64,000 bases of DNA from Pseudisothecium myosuroides (Eukaryota > Streptophyta > Bryopsida > Hypnales > Lembophyllaceae): assembly GCA_951799445.1 (NCBI GenBank), contig CATOGU010000108.1, forward strand, positions 372,001 to 436,000, in the 5' to 3' direction. The notes beneath the pieces are model-generated. The model was given only the letters and a program-made list of their open reading frames with translations. It was not told the origin of the DNA and ran no database searches. Position 1 is the first letter of the stretch; every line of letters starts with the position of its first letter. A program made the position numbers and the translations under genes. Of the stretch, positions 23,075 through 35,300 are shown in pieces.

Positions 23075-25240
23075 CGGAAGAAGATCAGCCATCAGGGTGC
23101 CTCGACCAAGCCCCAACTCAATCAAATTCACAGCTTCTCGTCTACCCATTTGATGCCACAAGCACATGCTCCACACGCCCACCATCTACATCATGAAGTA
23201 ATAGCATGCTCAACAACAACGGAATCAAAGTACAAAAGCCATTCCTTATCACATTACATTAATTAGAAACGAACATGATGCACATATCATCAAGAATCCA
23301 CAAAATCAACCATTAAGAGAACTTACCTCACCAAATAACTAGCTGATATCAGGTGAAGTGACAAAGTCTCTGTGAGTTCCAAAAACATCACGGTTCATGT
23401 AGAAGCCTGCCTTTGGATTTGTCAACACCTCCTCCATGTATTGAGCTACCGTGATTGGACCTCCCCCAAACTGCTAGTCAGCAAGTCCAACTTTCAGTTA
23501 AAATGAAACATTAACCCTAAGTGTCCGTACAAAACTAGAGAGTCCACTTTGGAAGCTAAGCTAAAATTGAATTATAGTATTTTCCAAAACATATTTCTAT
23601 GGTTCAAACTGTAGGTCTAGACATGAATTTCCTCTTTCTATTGGTACATTTTGTTACCTTCCTGAACGATTTAGTTTAACCTATGTAGATATAGTAGCGT
23701 CCACCTTAGGCACTTAAAGGCTAATAACCTTCCAGCAAATCCAATTTCCTTCCAATTCTTGAACACCCCCTAACTGAAAGATCAAAGTGACAAGAAAAAG
23801 TGACGATATTCTTCAAATGTTGATGCAAAGGTGGTGCGCAGCACAAGCAATAGGTCATGCAAATGACAAAATCAGTGAAGTGTGTTGGTGAAAAATAGAA
23901 AAAAAACTCACCCTGATGAGAGCCTTGATGTCCTTTGCCATGGCAGTTTCCGCCGGCCCTCCTCCCCCATGGCTGTGTTCTATCAATCCAACAACCACAC
24001 CTTTTAGAGAATACGTGACATCTAAAACCCTAAACCCTGAACCCTCGCAAAATATTAACATTCAAACTGAAACTCCTACAGCACAAAACTCTAGCCCACA
24101 CTCAAAAGACTTTGGAACACTGCGGAGCATGAATTCGAAGCAGAAACGTCTACTTTCAAAGAAAGTCACAATTGCAACCATTTAAGACAATTCCTGAAAT
24201 TCAAAAACCTAATCCCTCACATGACATTCCAAATTGAACTCAACTTACTAAAGCATAAAACTCTGACAACATTCAAAAGATTTCGGAATACTCAACATCC
24301 CTAAAATGAATCCGACCAACTCCCAAATTAAAAAATCAAAAATGCAACCTTTCCTCAGCACCAGAACCACTTCATAATCCATGAAAATGGCAATCAAGGG
24401 GAGAATACTTTCAAAAGAATATCACGACAGAGAGCCTGGCGCTGTCACCATAAACCCTAAACCCTCGCAGAACATTACTGATGAACCAAAATTACTACAG
24501 CACAAAATCCCAGCCCCAATTTCAGAATGCTCAAATTCATGAAAATGGAGCAAAACGAATCAAATTCAATATGCAACCATTCCAACCACTTCATAATGCA
24601 ATGAATGAAAATGAAATCAATGGCAAAAACCACAACTGTGACCAATCCTCGACACCAGAACCACTTCATAATGCACGAAAATGATAATCACGGAAGTATA
24701 CTTGCAAAAGCATGTTCACAACCAGGGATAAAGAGCGCAATTGCCTAGCACTTTGACATTAAACTCTAAACCCTGGCAAAACTCACTGATGAAACAAAAC
24801 CGCCACAGCACAAAACCCTAGCTCCAATTTCGGAATGCTCCAATTCATGAAAACGTACCAAAACAAATTAAATTCAAAATGAAACCCTTCCAACCACTTC
24901 ATAATGCACGAACATGAGAATGAAGCAAATCAAATCCAATTGAAAATGCAGCCATTCCTAATGCAAGAGAATGACAATGACACTCCGAGAGTAATTGAGG
25001 AAGTGGTTTGGGACCTAGCGCATTGAAGAGTCCAGACCGATCGACAACGAGTGAAGTCGCATCGGCAACGGCATCCGCAGCAGGAGCATCCGAGGATGAA
25101 AGCTCGTGAGATCCTGGCGATGAGGAGGATGTAGAGGAAGAGAGGAAGCGAAATGAAGAGGACGGGGAGGAAGAAGAAGAAAGAGTCTTGCCTCGCAGCG
25201 CCACAGCAGAGCAAAGCAGCAAGCGAGAAGCTAACGCCAT
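23075..25240 (-). pseudogene. 3'-truncated NDUFAF7/MidA-type methyltransferase pseudogene
   Basis: Four minus-strand exons join in consistent phases: 25240-25015 (N-terminal, Ser-rich, mitochondrial-targeting-like), 23979-23912 (EHSHGGGGPAETAMAKDIKA), 23470-23327 (PITVAQYMEEVLTNPKAGFY, NRDVFGTHRDF) and 23185-23075 (MVGVWSMCLW, then IELGLGRGTLMADLL). These are hallmarks of the DUF185/MidA family, SAM-dependent protein arginine methyltransferases needed for mitochondrial complex I assembly (NDUFAF7). The SAM-binding loop reads GLGRGT where the family usually has GPGRGT. Exon 3 has an in-frame TAG at 23341-23339 where glutamine is expected. All exons after the fourth are missing, and the 99-bp array starts about 110 bp beyond. 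It is a broken 5' gene copy. Confidence 0.85.
24003..24960 (-). repeat. Three-fold duplication of about 300 bp inside intron 1 of the pseudogene
   Basis: Blocks beginning with (A)ACCCTAAACCCT and containing CACAAAA(C/T)(C/T)C(C/T)AG and CCAACCACTTCATAATG recur at about 24003, 24449 and 24757. They explain the matching short frames in this intron. The third block runs into exon 1. Confidence 0.6.
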
Positions 25241-25880
25241 AGCTGGCTGACTCTCTGCAACGAAGTTATAGCAATTGAAAATTCCTGAAAAAACAAAGTG
25301 ATGGGAGTTCTACCTAAAACCCTCCCTGGAAACCATGCGTGGAAACCATGCCGGCCCGCAGATGGCCGTGCGAAGCAGTCTGACCAGGACTAACTGCTGT
25401 GTATTTGACAACTTCTAAGGTAGAGCCACCCATAACCGACCAAATAAGGAATTCCGACACAATCTGGAGTTGTGAAGGCAAAACAAATATTTTTCAGAGG
25501 TATGGAAGGCAACCCATTTCTGATCACTTAAGGGATTTTATGTATCTGCAGGGCCACTGTCATGACTGGGAAAATTTATCTTAGTGTAGCAATAGATTGC
25601 GGAAGGTTTCTACAATTTTCCAAATTTTTTTTTACAAAACATAATTATTGTGAATCTTTTAGTGAAAGATTCTATTCCTCCCATATCGATGAAATAGGGC
25701 TTGCTATTTCCAACCATGGACTGAAAACAAAATCAACCAAGGGGTGGTTTCAATATTGAGTACGATACAATCCTTCTCACAAATTAAACTGAAATAAAAG
25801 AATAGGTGTATACATTCCACGCAAATTCCCAAACAAATGAATTCATAAACGAAAACAAGGAGGACTTACATTAAACGCTC
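25241..25880. other. Spacer, no gene seen
   Basis: Upstream flank of the pseudogene. Short frames at 25399-25760 have no coding character. The first 100 bases could hold the old promoter, with no recognisable element. Confidence 0.4.
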
Positions 25881-27055
25881 AAGAATTCTTGCGCTGGGGT
25901 TTTGCGGACGGCTGCCAGGGATCTGATTGACCCCCAGCGCACAAACACAGATCCCAAAAAACTAAAGAGTTCTATGTTGAGGTTCTGTGGACGGCTGCCG
26001 GGGGTCTAATCGACCCTCAGCGCATAAACACATATCTGAAAAGACCAAAGGGTCCTACGCTGAGGTTCTGCGGACGGCTGCCGAGGGTCTGATTGACCCC
26101 CAGCGCACAAACACAGATTTTAAAAGGCCATGGTAAAGTAAAACCCCTCGCCGGAACCTGCAGCAATACGTGCATGATCGATCTAATTCAGGTGATCTCT
26201 AAACACAGATAACAGAGCTCTTGCAGCAGGTTTCATTCATAGGGTTTCACGAACATTCATAGGGTTTCACGGATGGCTGCTGAGGGTCTGATTGACCCTC
26301 AAGTATTCTTCTTGCGCTAAGGTTCTGCGGACAGCTGCCAGGGGTCTGATTGACCCTCAGCGCACAAACCCAAATCCTGAAAACACATAAATTCCTGAAC
26401 GATCGCTCAAGAATTCTTCCTGCGCTAGGGTTTCACGGACGGCTGCCGCACAAACGCAGATTCCAAAAGACCAAAGAGTCCTGCGCGCGCTAAGGTTCTG
26501 CGGGCGGCTACCGGGGGTCTGATTGACCCCCAGCGCACAAACACAGATCCCAAAAAACCGAAGAGTCCTGCGCTGAGATTCTGCGGACGACTGTTAGGGG
26601 TCTGATTGACCTCCAGCGCACAAACACAGATCCCAAAAGACTGAAGAGTCCTGAGCTGAGGTTCTGCGGATGGGTGCCGAGGATCTGATTGGCCCCCGGC
26701 GTACAAACACAGATTTTAAAAGGTGATGACAAAGTAAAACTCCTCGCCGGAACCTGCAACAATGCGTGCATGATCGATTTAATTCAGGCGATCTCTAAAC
26801 ACAGATAGCAGAACTCTTACAGCAGGAATTGAGAGGCTCGGCACTACTATCATACCCGCGATTTCAAACTTAGTGAATGAGGTTCTGCGGACGGCTGCCG
26901 GGAGTCTGATTAACCCCCAGCGTACAAACACAGATCCCCAGAAGACCGACAGAAGTTGAGGTTCTGCGAACGGCTGCCGGGGGTCTGATTGACCCCTAGC
27001 GCACAAACACAGATCCTCAGAAGACTGATAGAAGACAGTTTAGGGTAACCCAGCG
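25881..27055 (+). repeat. GC-rich tandem array, unit about 80-90 bp
   Basis: About eleven units share TTCTGCGGACGGCTGCCGGG, a small inverted repeat GGGGTC-TGATT-GACCCC, and CAGCGCACAAACACAGATCC. A higher-order duplication is visible: the unit at about 26130-26240 (CTCGCCGGAACCTGCA, GTGCATGATCGAT) recurs at about 26725-26830. Open frames on the minus strand across the array are compositional by-products; unit lengths vary and are not consistently multiples of three. Confidence 0.85.
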
Positions 27056-27849
27056 TAGAGAAGGAGCGTCGAGCGCAGAGAAGGAGCAGGAGAGGCGGCA
27101 GAAACCCTAATGAGAGGGTTTAGGGGAGGGAGTAAAAGAAGTAGCGGCGCATACCAAGAATTGTATATCTTAAAGTTTGTTTTAGAGAAGAGATTTCAAA
27201 ACTACTCACTCACCGTAAGGGAAAGGGAAAAAAATCTCTCATAATTTTCATCCCATTCACCAAGATGGGACAAGTCAAAGCTTTCTCCGTGCACATAAAT
27301 TTAGAAAATAATTCTAAATTTTTTATTTTTTAATTAAGTTTTTTTTTTTTTTAGTAAACAATCGTACCCAGGGTGCCTAAATTAGAAAACAAAATTTCAT
27401 ACCATCGATAACTTCTTGACCACATACCCAAAAATTCCTAAAATTTCAAACGGAAAAAAACAAATTTGGTATTTAGTAATAAGTTACCCAAAATTTCTTT
27501 ATTACCAAAAAATATTGGCTGGTTCTTTGGAAGTTGGCTATTTAATATATGTGCTTTTATTGTATATAATTTAAAAAAAAATACTTATTAATAATATACA
27601 CATTTTGAGGGGTGGCAAAAGAAGAATTGCTAAGAATCTTATTCTAGAGGACCGCAAGGTTATATTTTTTTTTGTCCTTCTGTTAGTGTTCCCCTATTGC
27701 TACTCACTTTTGATTGAGGTTCAACATTTATAACTATAAGATATAGTGAGTAAAACAATTTCCATGGTGTATTTTGGTAAAGTAGGCCATGAGTATCAAA
27801 AGCCTAGGCTTATTATTGTTGATATATCAAAACAAGTACTCTTGTCTTG
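27056..27849. other. AT-rich flank left of the giant element
   Basis: Repeat-derived sequence; 27175-27330 is a diverged relative of the repeat at 4070-4200 and 5640-5770. No gene is visible. The last bases (GTACTCTTGTCTTG) abut the inverted repeat at 27850. Confidence 0.5.
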
Positions 27850-27878
27850 AAATTATGCCATATTTAACTACTTCTGGA
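27850..27878 (+). repeat. Left terminal inverted repeat (29 bp)
   Basis: Identical to the reverse complement of 50010-50038 over all 29 bases. Immediately inside, 27869-27898 forms a perfect hairpin (12-bp arms TACTTCTGGACT/AGTCCAGAAGTA, 6-base loop). At the right end the same CTTCTGGA words are arranged differently, with an intervening ACGGGGAATT. Confidence 0.85.
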
Positions 27879-27905
27879 CTTTCAATAGTCCAGAAGTAAA
27901 GAGGC

Positions 27906-28549
27906 GGTGAAATCCCCTGATGTTTTTCTATGGATCTGGAGATCTCCTGAAATAGGAACGCTTTGCATGCATCCAATTCAGCACCCACAAGTATGTCGAG
28001 GAGTGCTTCATGTGCTTGGAAATGAAAGAAATCGTGTAGTTGTAACATAGCGGATCCGTGGTAGAGTTCACAAGATTGTATTGGGAGATCTGTGGACCGG
28101 GTTTCCGTAGTTTAGGCATCCAATTTACAGCACAACTGAAGTCTCAAAACCTATCGAGAGATCCCCTGATGACCACCACTTGTTGCAAATATGGCTCCCA
28201 TCCCATATTAATCCCTCAATGAGCGCTGATCTTCACATAATTCTATCGGGAGATCCCCTGACGGGGGTGTAGAATATGAGTCGGTTTCACTGACAATCTT
28301 GGTGTCGAAGTGGGGTACAATTTGATTCCTGTGCTAAAGTGCAAGTGATATCCGAGTTCATCAAGAATGATTCACAATAAGGCACGAGGGGGGCGATTCT
28401 TTCAAAGATATATGGTATCCCGAGAGTTCAAAGGAAGTACACACAAGTGGATTTGAAATTCAAACATCAGTTGACAATTACCAAATGAGCAATTGCTCTT
28501 GGGAAGAAGGAGTCCGATTCTAGGATTCACCGGGAGATCCCCCGACGGA
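27906..28549. repeat. Palindrome cluster 1 (left subterminal)
   Basis: Variants of the element's palindrome at about 27906 (GTGAAATCCCCTGATG), 27933 (TCTGGAGATCTCCTGA), 28153 (TCGAGAGATCCCCTGATG), 28245 (TCGGGAGATCCCCTGACG) and 28529 (CCGGGAGATCCCCCGACGG). These lean to the GGGAGATCCCC form, unlike the CGTGGGATCCCACG form further in. No gene is recognisable in 27.9-29.3 kb. Confidence 0.8.
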
Positions 28550-29195
28550 CTGCTAACATAGTGGAGCTAAGGTAGTCAGGATATGACGAAGTGACAGGGG
28601 CATATCACAGTAACTTACTCACAGCGACATTTGAAGAACTGTAGACCACTGAGTCACAGGTGCTCAGACGTTCAACATACATCTAAAGATGAATAACGGA
28701 TAAGTAAACATAATATTCCATCTGAAATAATGACATTAGTTTGAGTTTGTGTAAAGAACATCAAGGTTCTTTCACTGCAAAAAGTAGATTCGTACTTGGT
28801 TGAATGTCCGCTATATAATTGTGAAGATGCAAAACCTAGAAGACTAGAATTCCAACAGTGTAACTGTGAGAGAAAAGAAATGCATTATTCAGACTCATTT
28901 GAGTGCATGTGTGACCCGAGCAATGTATTAAGTTCCGGACACAAACATAAACCACTTCCATTTCAGGAGACGAGAGGAAGAAAGACATCCCGCGCTTCTG
29001 CTATCAAGTCATTGCCCCCGTGCCGCACGCAAAGAATAGAAATCATAAACATATTAATATATTCATACAGATTTATTTTACATATACAAGTCACAAAAAG
29101 CAGCTCTGAAAAACTAATCGAAGAACAGTCCTACTGACTCAACGGACTGTACTTCGAAACCCCCACTTGAGGCTGTGCTTACTGGATGTAGAATG

Positions 29196-29298
29196 CGTCG
29201 TGCGATATCACGATGGCAGTCGCGCCCCGCAGAATGCATCGTGACATTTCACGATTGCCGCGACGACCGGCACAGTGCGTCGGGAGTTCCCACGATGG
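29196..29298. repeat. Palindrome cluster 2 (3' flank of the transposase gene)
   Basis: Three degenerate copies, at 29196 (TCGTGCGATATCACGATGG), 29238 (ATCGTGACATTTCACGATTG) and 29279 (CGTCGGGAGTTCCCACGATG), spaced about 41 bp. Each keeps the outer TCG...CGA arms while the centre varies. Confidence 0.8.
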
Positions 29299-29326
29299 CA
29301 GTAGAGACCCCGGACTAGGCACTCAA

Positions 29327-32300
29327 TCATGGATCCACCACGTTTGCCCGATTCAAATTCACTAAGGCAGCCTCCCTACTCTTCTGAGGAATCGTCCGTG
29401 ATTTTTGATCCACTCTCCTGGACCAATTCGCATACACTGCAGCACCCGCGTCCACCCAGGTGGGGGGACTTTTTTCAACGACCCATTTACCGTACCAGCA
29501 ATTCCGATAAATCAATTCCAGCCTCATTTCGGAGTTATCGGGTCGCCAGTACTGAAGCAAGAACTTCCCGTTATTCACATCTCCTTCCACTCTGCATAGA
29601 GTAGACAATGCTCTTCCCTGCCAAACAGTACATGATTCCGGGACTTTTGGTCTGACAAGTACCCAACAGCCTGGTCATATGTCTAGCCATGGATTGAAGC
29701 TTTCCCTTGGCGCTTCATTTGCAGGGCCGCAGTAAGGCTCCGGCTCCTCTTCTTCCTCCGAAATCACGTCCATGGGATTCACCGTCGATCCTGGGCGAGG
29801 GACTCCATTACGCGCCACCCTCCAATCGTGTTGTGGCCAGAAGCCTTCCATCAACTCCGGAGGACACTCGGGTAGTGGTTCCTTCAGCTCATCAAGAACA
29901 CACTTCCAGTAATCCACGTATGGACCGAACGCAGTTGCAAATCCCTCGCATCTAGAAATACCGTATTGCCAGTACTGAATGTATTTCTCGAGTCCTACCA
30001 GCATGAAACCCTTGTTCAAGGTAGCTTTCCGCGCCGCTTCCCTTGCCTTCTCTTGATTTCCATGCGGTATCGGAACCTCGCTGCCCCACATGGGCTTAAA
30101 CGGAACAGGCTTTGGACAGCCGTGAGGGAGCATGGGCCGACCATTGCTGTCTGTCTTCCAAATGCATTCAGAAGGTTTCTTCGACGGCAACCAGCTCGAA
30201 TCAACTGCTGACCTTTTGAAGTTCATGACGGGGACCCCATCAGTGTCCACGTAGAACTTGAACAGGTGCATCTCCCCCAATCCAATTAATTTTTCCCCGC
30301 GATCGCATTGGTAACCCTCCACGAACAACTTGAAATCCCCCACCTCATGTATGAACTCCGGCATAAATGACAGTTCTTGGGACTGCATGAAGGCTTTCAT
30401 GAGGTCAGCGATGACAAAAGTGTTCTTGGTCTTCAGGGCCTTGGAAAGGTGGCTGAAATATGCATCGATGTCCTCGTGAGTGTGTCCGACTAGTAGAAAT
30501 CCAACTTGAATTTCCTTGAAGACACCTCGTGCAGTGAGCAAGGATAAGAACGCCATTAGATATTTGTTCTTGTTATCCTTGGCAGAGTTGTCAAGCTGAA
30601 GATATAAATTTTCAGGAAGAGGGGTACTTCCGACCCGAGCTCCAGGTTCGGTGAGGGTTAGGCTGTCCATACATCTAGACTTTCCTCTAAGCAGTGCCTC
30701 GAATAATGAGTTAGCCGGTGGATATGGAAAGAGGTCGCCTGCCTCTCGAATAGGTGGACCCTCTAGCCGGTGCAACAACCTCGCCAAAGACGAAATGGTG
30801 AAGTTGGAGTCCGCCGGCCAGCAAGATGGAGCATAATGGGCGTAAGCACCGTCACCATGGCCATGAGCTACCATTCCAGTAACGCTCATCGGAAGCTGCC
30901 CCAAACCGGCCGTGGCCTTCGTTGTCACCCGGAGTCTGGGTAGAGCCGTCTTGGATGTATCCATCTTGTCGTGAATTACACATAAAATTCTTCGAGGATC
31001 TCGTTTGGATTCCTCACGCCAAGATGCATACAAACGACGGCAAGAAGCTTGGTGATTCAGATGATGAGTCCGCTGCTTCACGAACTCCATGTACTCGGGG
31101 CTTCCTTTCGGAGACTTCAGAATAAACTGCTGTAGGTCGTCGCACGTAGTACATTTTGCAAACGAACTTCCGACACGCTTAATGGAGACGTTGTTGAAGT
31201 GCTCCCGCTTGAGTCTACTAATAGTTGACTGGCTCACGGGCGGCAGACCGTAGTCGGCATTCAACTGCACATCCAGAATTGGTACGCTTAAGCATCGGTA
31301 CGAGCGAAGGGGAAGGAATGCAAATGACAAGCAATGCACCAGAACAGTGATCGTGATATCTCACGATCATTGATCTCGTCGGGAGATCTCACGATCAATA
31401 AAGCAGTGACAGGAGATAAGGGGCACTACCTCGTTGGCGTCTGCTCGGACTTGTTTCCAATTTCTTCCGGGAGGAAGGAATTTTAGAGTGTTCGTTCTTC
31501 CGTTCCCGATGCCGCGCATTTGGTGGGGCATTTGATCTGCATTCTCGTCAATAATGGCTTTCATAGTCCCAGCGACCTGAACAGTCCGAGCCCGCGGGCG
31601 CTCAATCCCTGTGTTTCCGTGCGTCCCTGATACGATGCCGTCGTTGTACATCTCGATGTAACTGTGGTAAGTGGACTTCGGGATGCCGTGAATTATGTGC
31701 CACGCCTTGCCACAAACATCAACTCCCTCTAGCGTGACGTATTTCCGCTTCCGCTCCCCGTACCTTTCGTGTAGTTGTCCTCCCACTCCAATCCCATATT
31801 CACGGCGCTCGTCAAACGACTTCAAGTAGTACTTCTGCCTTACTAACAGCGTGTGTGGGAGTACGTATCATCCGGAAAGTCCCAATTAACAATTTAGTGG
31901 AGGTAAAAGTAGCAGAACTTTTTCAATTTTTGCATTTAAATACAAAGTTAGGACTTAGATATTAGAAATAGAAATTAGTTTCTACGTAGAAAAGATAAAA
32001 CTCTAAATAGGTTACGCAGTATGCCGGAAACCGTAGCCGGAAAGCCGGAAGGTTCCGGAATGTTCCGGATCGTAGGGACCTACCGCCTAGGTTTCGGCTA
32101 GGGAACTTACGAGAACGTTTTTGGCGGCGGGAACTTAGGGTTTCGACAGGTACTTAAACCCCACCGCCAGCCTCATTCAGTCTCTTTTACCCGTGCTCTT
32201 CCACGGTGCGTTAGAAGAGAGAAAGAGTGGTGAGTTAGGGCGTGTTAGGGAGAGAAAGGGAGGAAGGTGCCGATTGCACCGGATTGTCCTAGCAGTCGGT

Positions 32301-35300
32301 GAGATAGCGGAAGCGAGTCGATCCCGGAGGTTGGTAGTGACAGCCCGGGGCGTACGTCCGGTTATCCTATTGGATTCGGAGCTCCTGAAGGAGTTAGAAG
32401 AGGACCTAGAAATCATGGGGTGTTTAGGATTGGTAAAACGTCCATGGAACGTTCAGAGTGAAGAGATGATTGACGAGCTGGTTTCCGGAGTGGGTAATCA
32501 GTTCAATTTGATGATTAGGGGTCGATCTAGGGCCTGGACTCCGGAGTTGTGGGCGAAGGCATACTTTACGCCGAGCAGGGGTTCCGGAATGGCGTCCCGG
32601 ACGGACACTTACGCCGTGGAGGTATTCCGAAGTCATGCGGATTCCAAGGAAGGGAACACCGCGAGTGATTGTAAGAGTCCCCGGGATGGACAGTTGTTAG
32701 CATTCCTCATCCCTATCTTGTATCCGGAAAAGCCCACCCGGATTACAATGACGGTGGCAAACACTATTTTCGGAGCGCTGGGAGATAGAGAGAATCCGGC
32801 TCCCAGGCCGGTCAGTTGGGGAGTGATCATTCACTCCGTAGTGGAAAAGTTAGCGGTCAATATCGCGAACAAGAAGTCAAGTCCGATTAGCCCCTATCTT
32901 TTCCATCTGTATCACTCCGAGGATGCACTGGCCGGACCGAAAATGACAGTGTACTGGAAGGGCGAGAATTTGTTGAAGTACGGACTTCCCGCGGAAGATG
33001 AACCGGATGAGCTCGAGCCGGAAGAAGAAGAACCAGAACCGGAGAAGGCATCACCAAACGTTGGAGGGATGCGCCGTAAATCAACTGATCAGGGTGCGCG
33101 GGGGAAGCAAGAAGCCGTGGAGGTGGAGAAGCCCCGAGAACCACTTCCGGAAACGGATCAGCTAGAGGCCACCATCAAATGGCTGTTAGCTACCCGGGCA
33201 CCGAATGAGCGGATGTCGGCGCTGATCCGGGAGATGTGCGAGAAATTGGGTGTGAAGGAAGAAACCCAAATCCTGATGGCGTTGACGGAAAAGCCAGATC
33301 CGGAAGCGGTGAAGCAACTGAAGGACCGGATTCTGACCTTGGAGCAAGAACGGGACCGGTTTCGAGAACAAGCTGCGTGGTCGGAAAAAGAGCGGATGGC
33401 CGCTGAAGCAAAGGAGGGAAAAGCCCTCGATCTGGTCCGGAACGTCAAGAGCCTGTTTGACAATCCGGCGGATATTCTTGCCAGAGCTACACTCTGGAAT
33501 AATCAGATGGTGAAGGATGGTCACGTGGCCGAAACGAAGGTGGTGAGCATCCTCGTAGATTTTGAAGTCCGGATTGAAGGAATGCTCAAGGAAGTCCGGC
33601 AACTGTTGGGAAACTTGGATCCGCTTGAGGGGTTACACCAAGGCCTTTTTGATCTGGGTCAGGATCTCTACGAAGGAGGGGCACAGAACCATCCTTCTCC
33701 GGCAAAGAGTAAAACAATTGCCGGAACATCTCAAGCCGGAACAGCATCGGCCCAGAAGAGGAGGTCGCTAGTGAAGCAGTTTGCGGCCTCGACTCCGGTA
33801 AAGGACGTTGTCTTAGGAGTTCCAGCCGGAAGAACTGCGTCGGTGGCGAATCTCTTCCCCGACAGACCGGTTGCTTCTACTTTCCGGGAACCAGCTTTAC
33901 CCGGAACGGTGTTGAACCTAGCTCGGACGGATCCAGTGAGTTTCACTCACATGCTCCAGTCCTTTCTCCAGACAATGCCATCGTCCCAGCTCATCGATCT
34001 TACTGTTCCGAAACCAAGGGGGCGACGGTTACTGAGCGAGACGGACCCGGAATCGGAAGAGGAGGAGACGACTCAATTGGAGGAAGAAGAGTTGCAGCCT
34101 CCCCGGACCAGGTGGAAAACAAAGAACACCCCACCCCAGAAGACAGGTGGATCGCCATCTCAGGGTGGCACTTCTGTAAAGAAGGCTAAGAGAAATAGGT
34201 GACTATCTAGGGTAGCCGTAATTATAGTTAGGATTCTTACCAGGATGGTAGTTCCGGAACCGGATTTTCCGGATGTGGAGCCAGTAGTTCCGGACTTTTA
34301 GGAGTTAAACGGTTTTCCAGTTTTCTCGGAATGGTCTTCAGGGTCGTTGCCTTTTTGCTTTTTCTTTGGCCGTTGGCCGGTTTTTCTGGTGGCCGTTTTG
34401 GCTGCCTTTTTGTGGGTTTTTAAGGGCGGGCCGGTTTGTTGGCCTGTCATTCTTTTTCCTTGTTCATTTAATCTGAAGCATTCAGGAAAGCACTCGTTGG
34501 ATTATTCTCTTGCGTATCGCGTCTATAGTCACTTGTGTGGATGTGTAAGTGAGAGTGTGCAAGGGGGAGGAGTCCGGATTCGTGGACTGCCGGATTAGGC
34601 TAAGTGTGTCTTGCAGATGAGTTTTTAGACTTGCGCAGTGAGAAAGTGGCGCCTTTAAATCACTAGTACGGTAATCCGGTGGAGACCAAGGAGTGGTCCG
34701 GAAGCTAGTCCGGAATTCGCAGGGGCGGTTCCGTGCGGAGATAGGCGACCGCCAGAGGAATATTTCCACCCATCCGAAAGGCTAGTCAACCTCATGAGCG
34801 GTCGAGAGCTAGGAAGTCATTCCCTTAGTTCCGGAAGTCCGATATCCGTCGTTGTAGTAAGGAGGACCTAACGCTACCCTGTGTGACCAACTTTCCGGAT
34901 AGGCCATCCGGGATGTTGTGAGGATGCCACCCTGTTTACTCAACTAGATCTATTCTTGGGTTGTGTTTTGTTTTACGTTAATAGAGTTTATGTCAGATAC
35001 GGAGTGGTGCAGTTCCCTACCCCTCGGAAAGAGCAAGTGAGGAACCCTCTGAGGGTAAAACAGAGGTATCGAAAACCAACTTGTTAGAAAGACGGAACCG
35101 GAAAATTGGTTAAAGCTGGATCCGGAAGAGAATCCGGAAAGAAAGTAGTTCCGGAAAAGAGTTCGTGTGTTGAAAGGACCCCTCTCGAGGTGGTCAAAGT
35201 CCGGAAACTTAGAGGTCTAGAAAATACTAATTTTGAAGCAACGTTCGGAATCTCCTGGGATGATAACTTGTGTCATTTTAGCACGTTTTGTTGTTAAAGA

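Larger units (their letters stand above)
31866..35262 (+). mobile_element. Nested CCGGAA-rich insertion in intron 1 of the transposase gene
   Basis: Without this stretch the intron would be about 70 bases. The stretch contains none of the host element's palindromes. Instead it is crowded with CCGGAA/TTCCGG, roughly one per 60 bases near its ends, for example in 32020-32080 and 35095-35205. Both ends carry TATCATCC in inverted orientation (about 31867 and 35268-35261), which may be its termini, but no target duplication or LTR is clear. It carries one long plus-strand frame, opposite to the host gene. Boundaries are approximate. Confidence 0.6.

Noticed and set aside
26425..27006. Minus-strand open frames of 75-93 codons in the GC-rich array.
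   Set aside because: They are by-products of the repeat unit; unit length is not constant or reliably a multiple of three and no domain is present.
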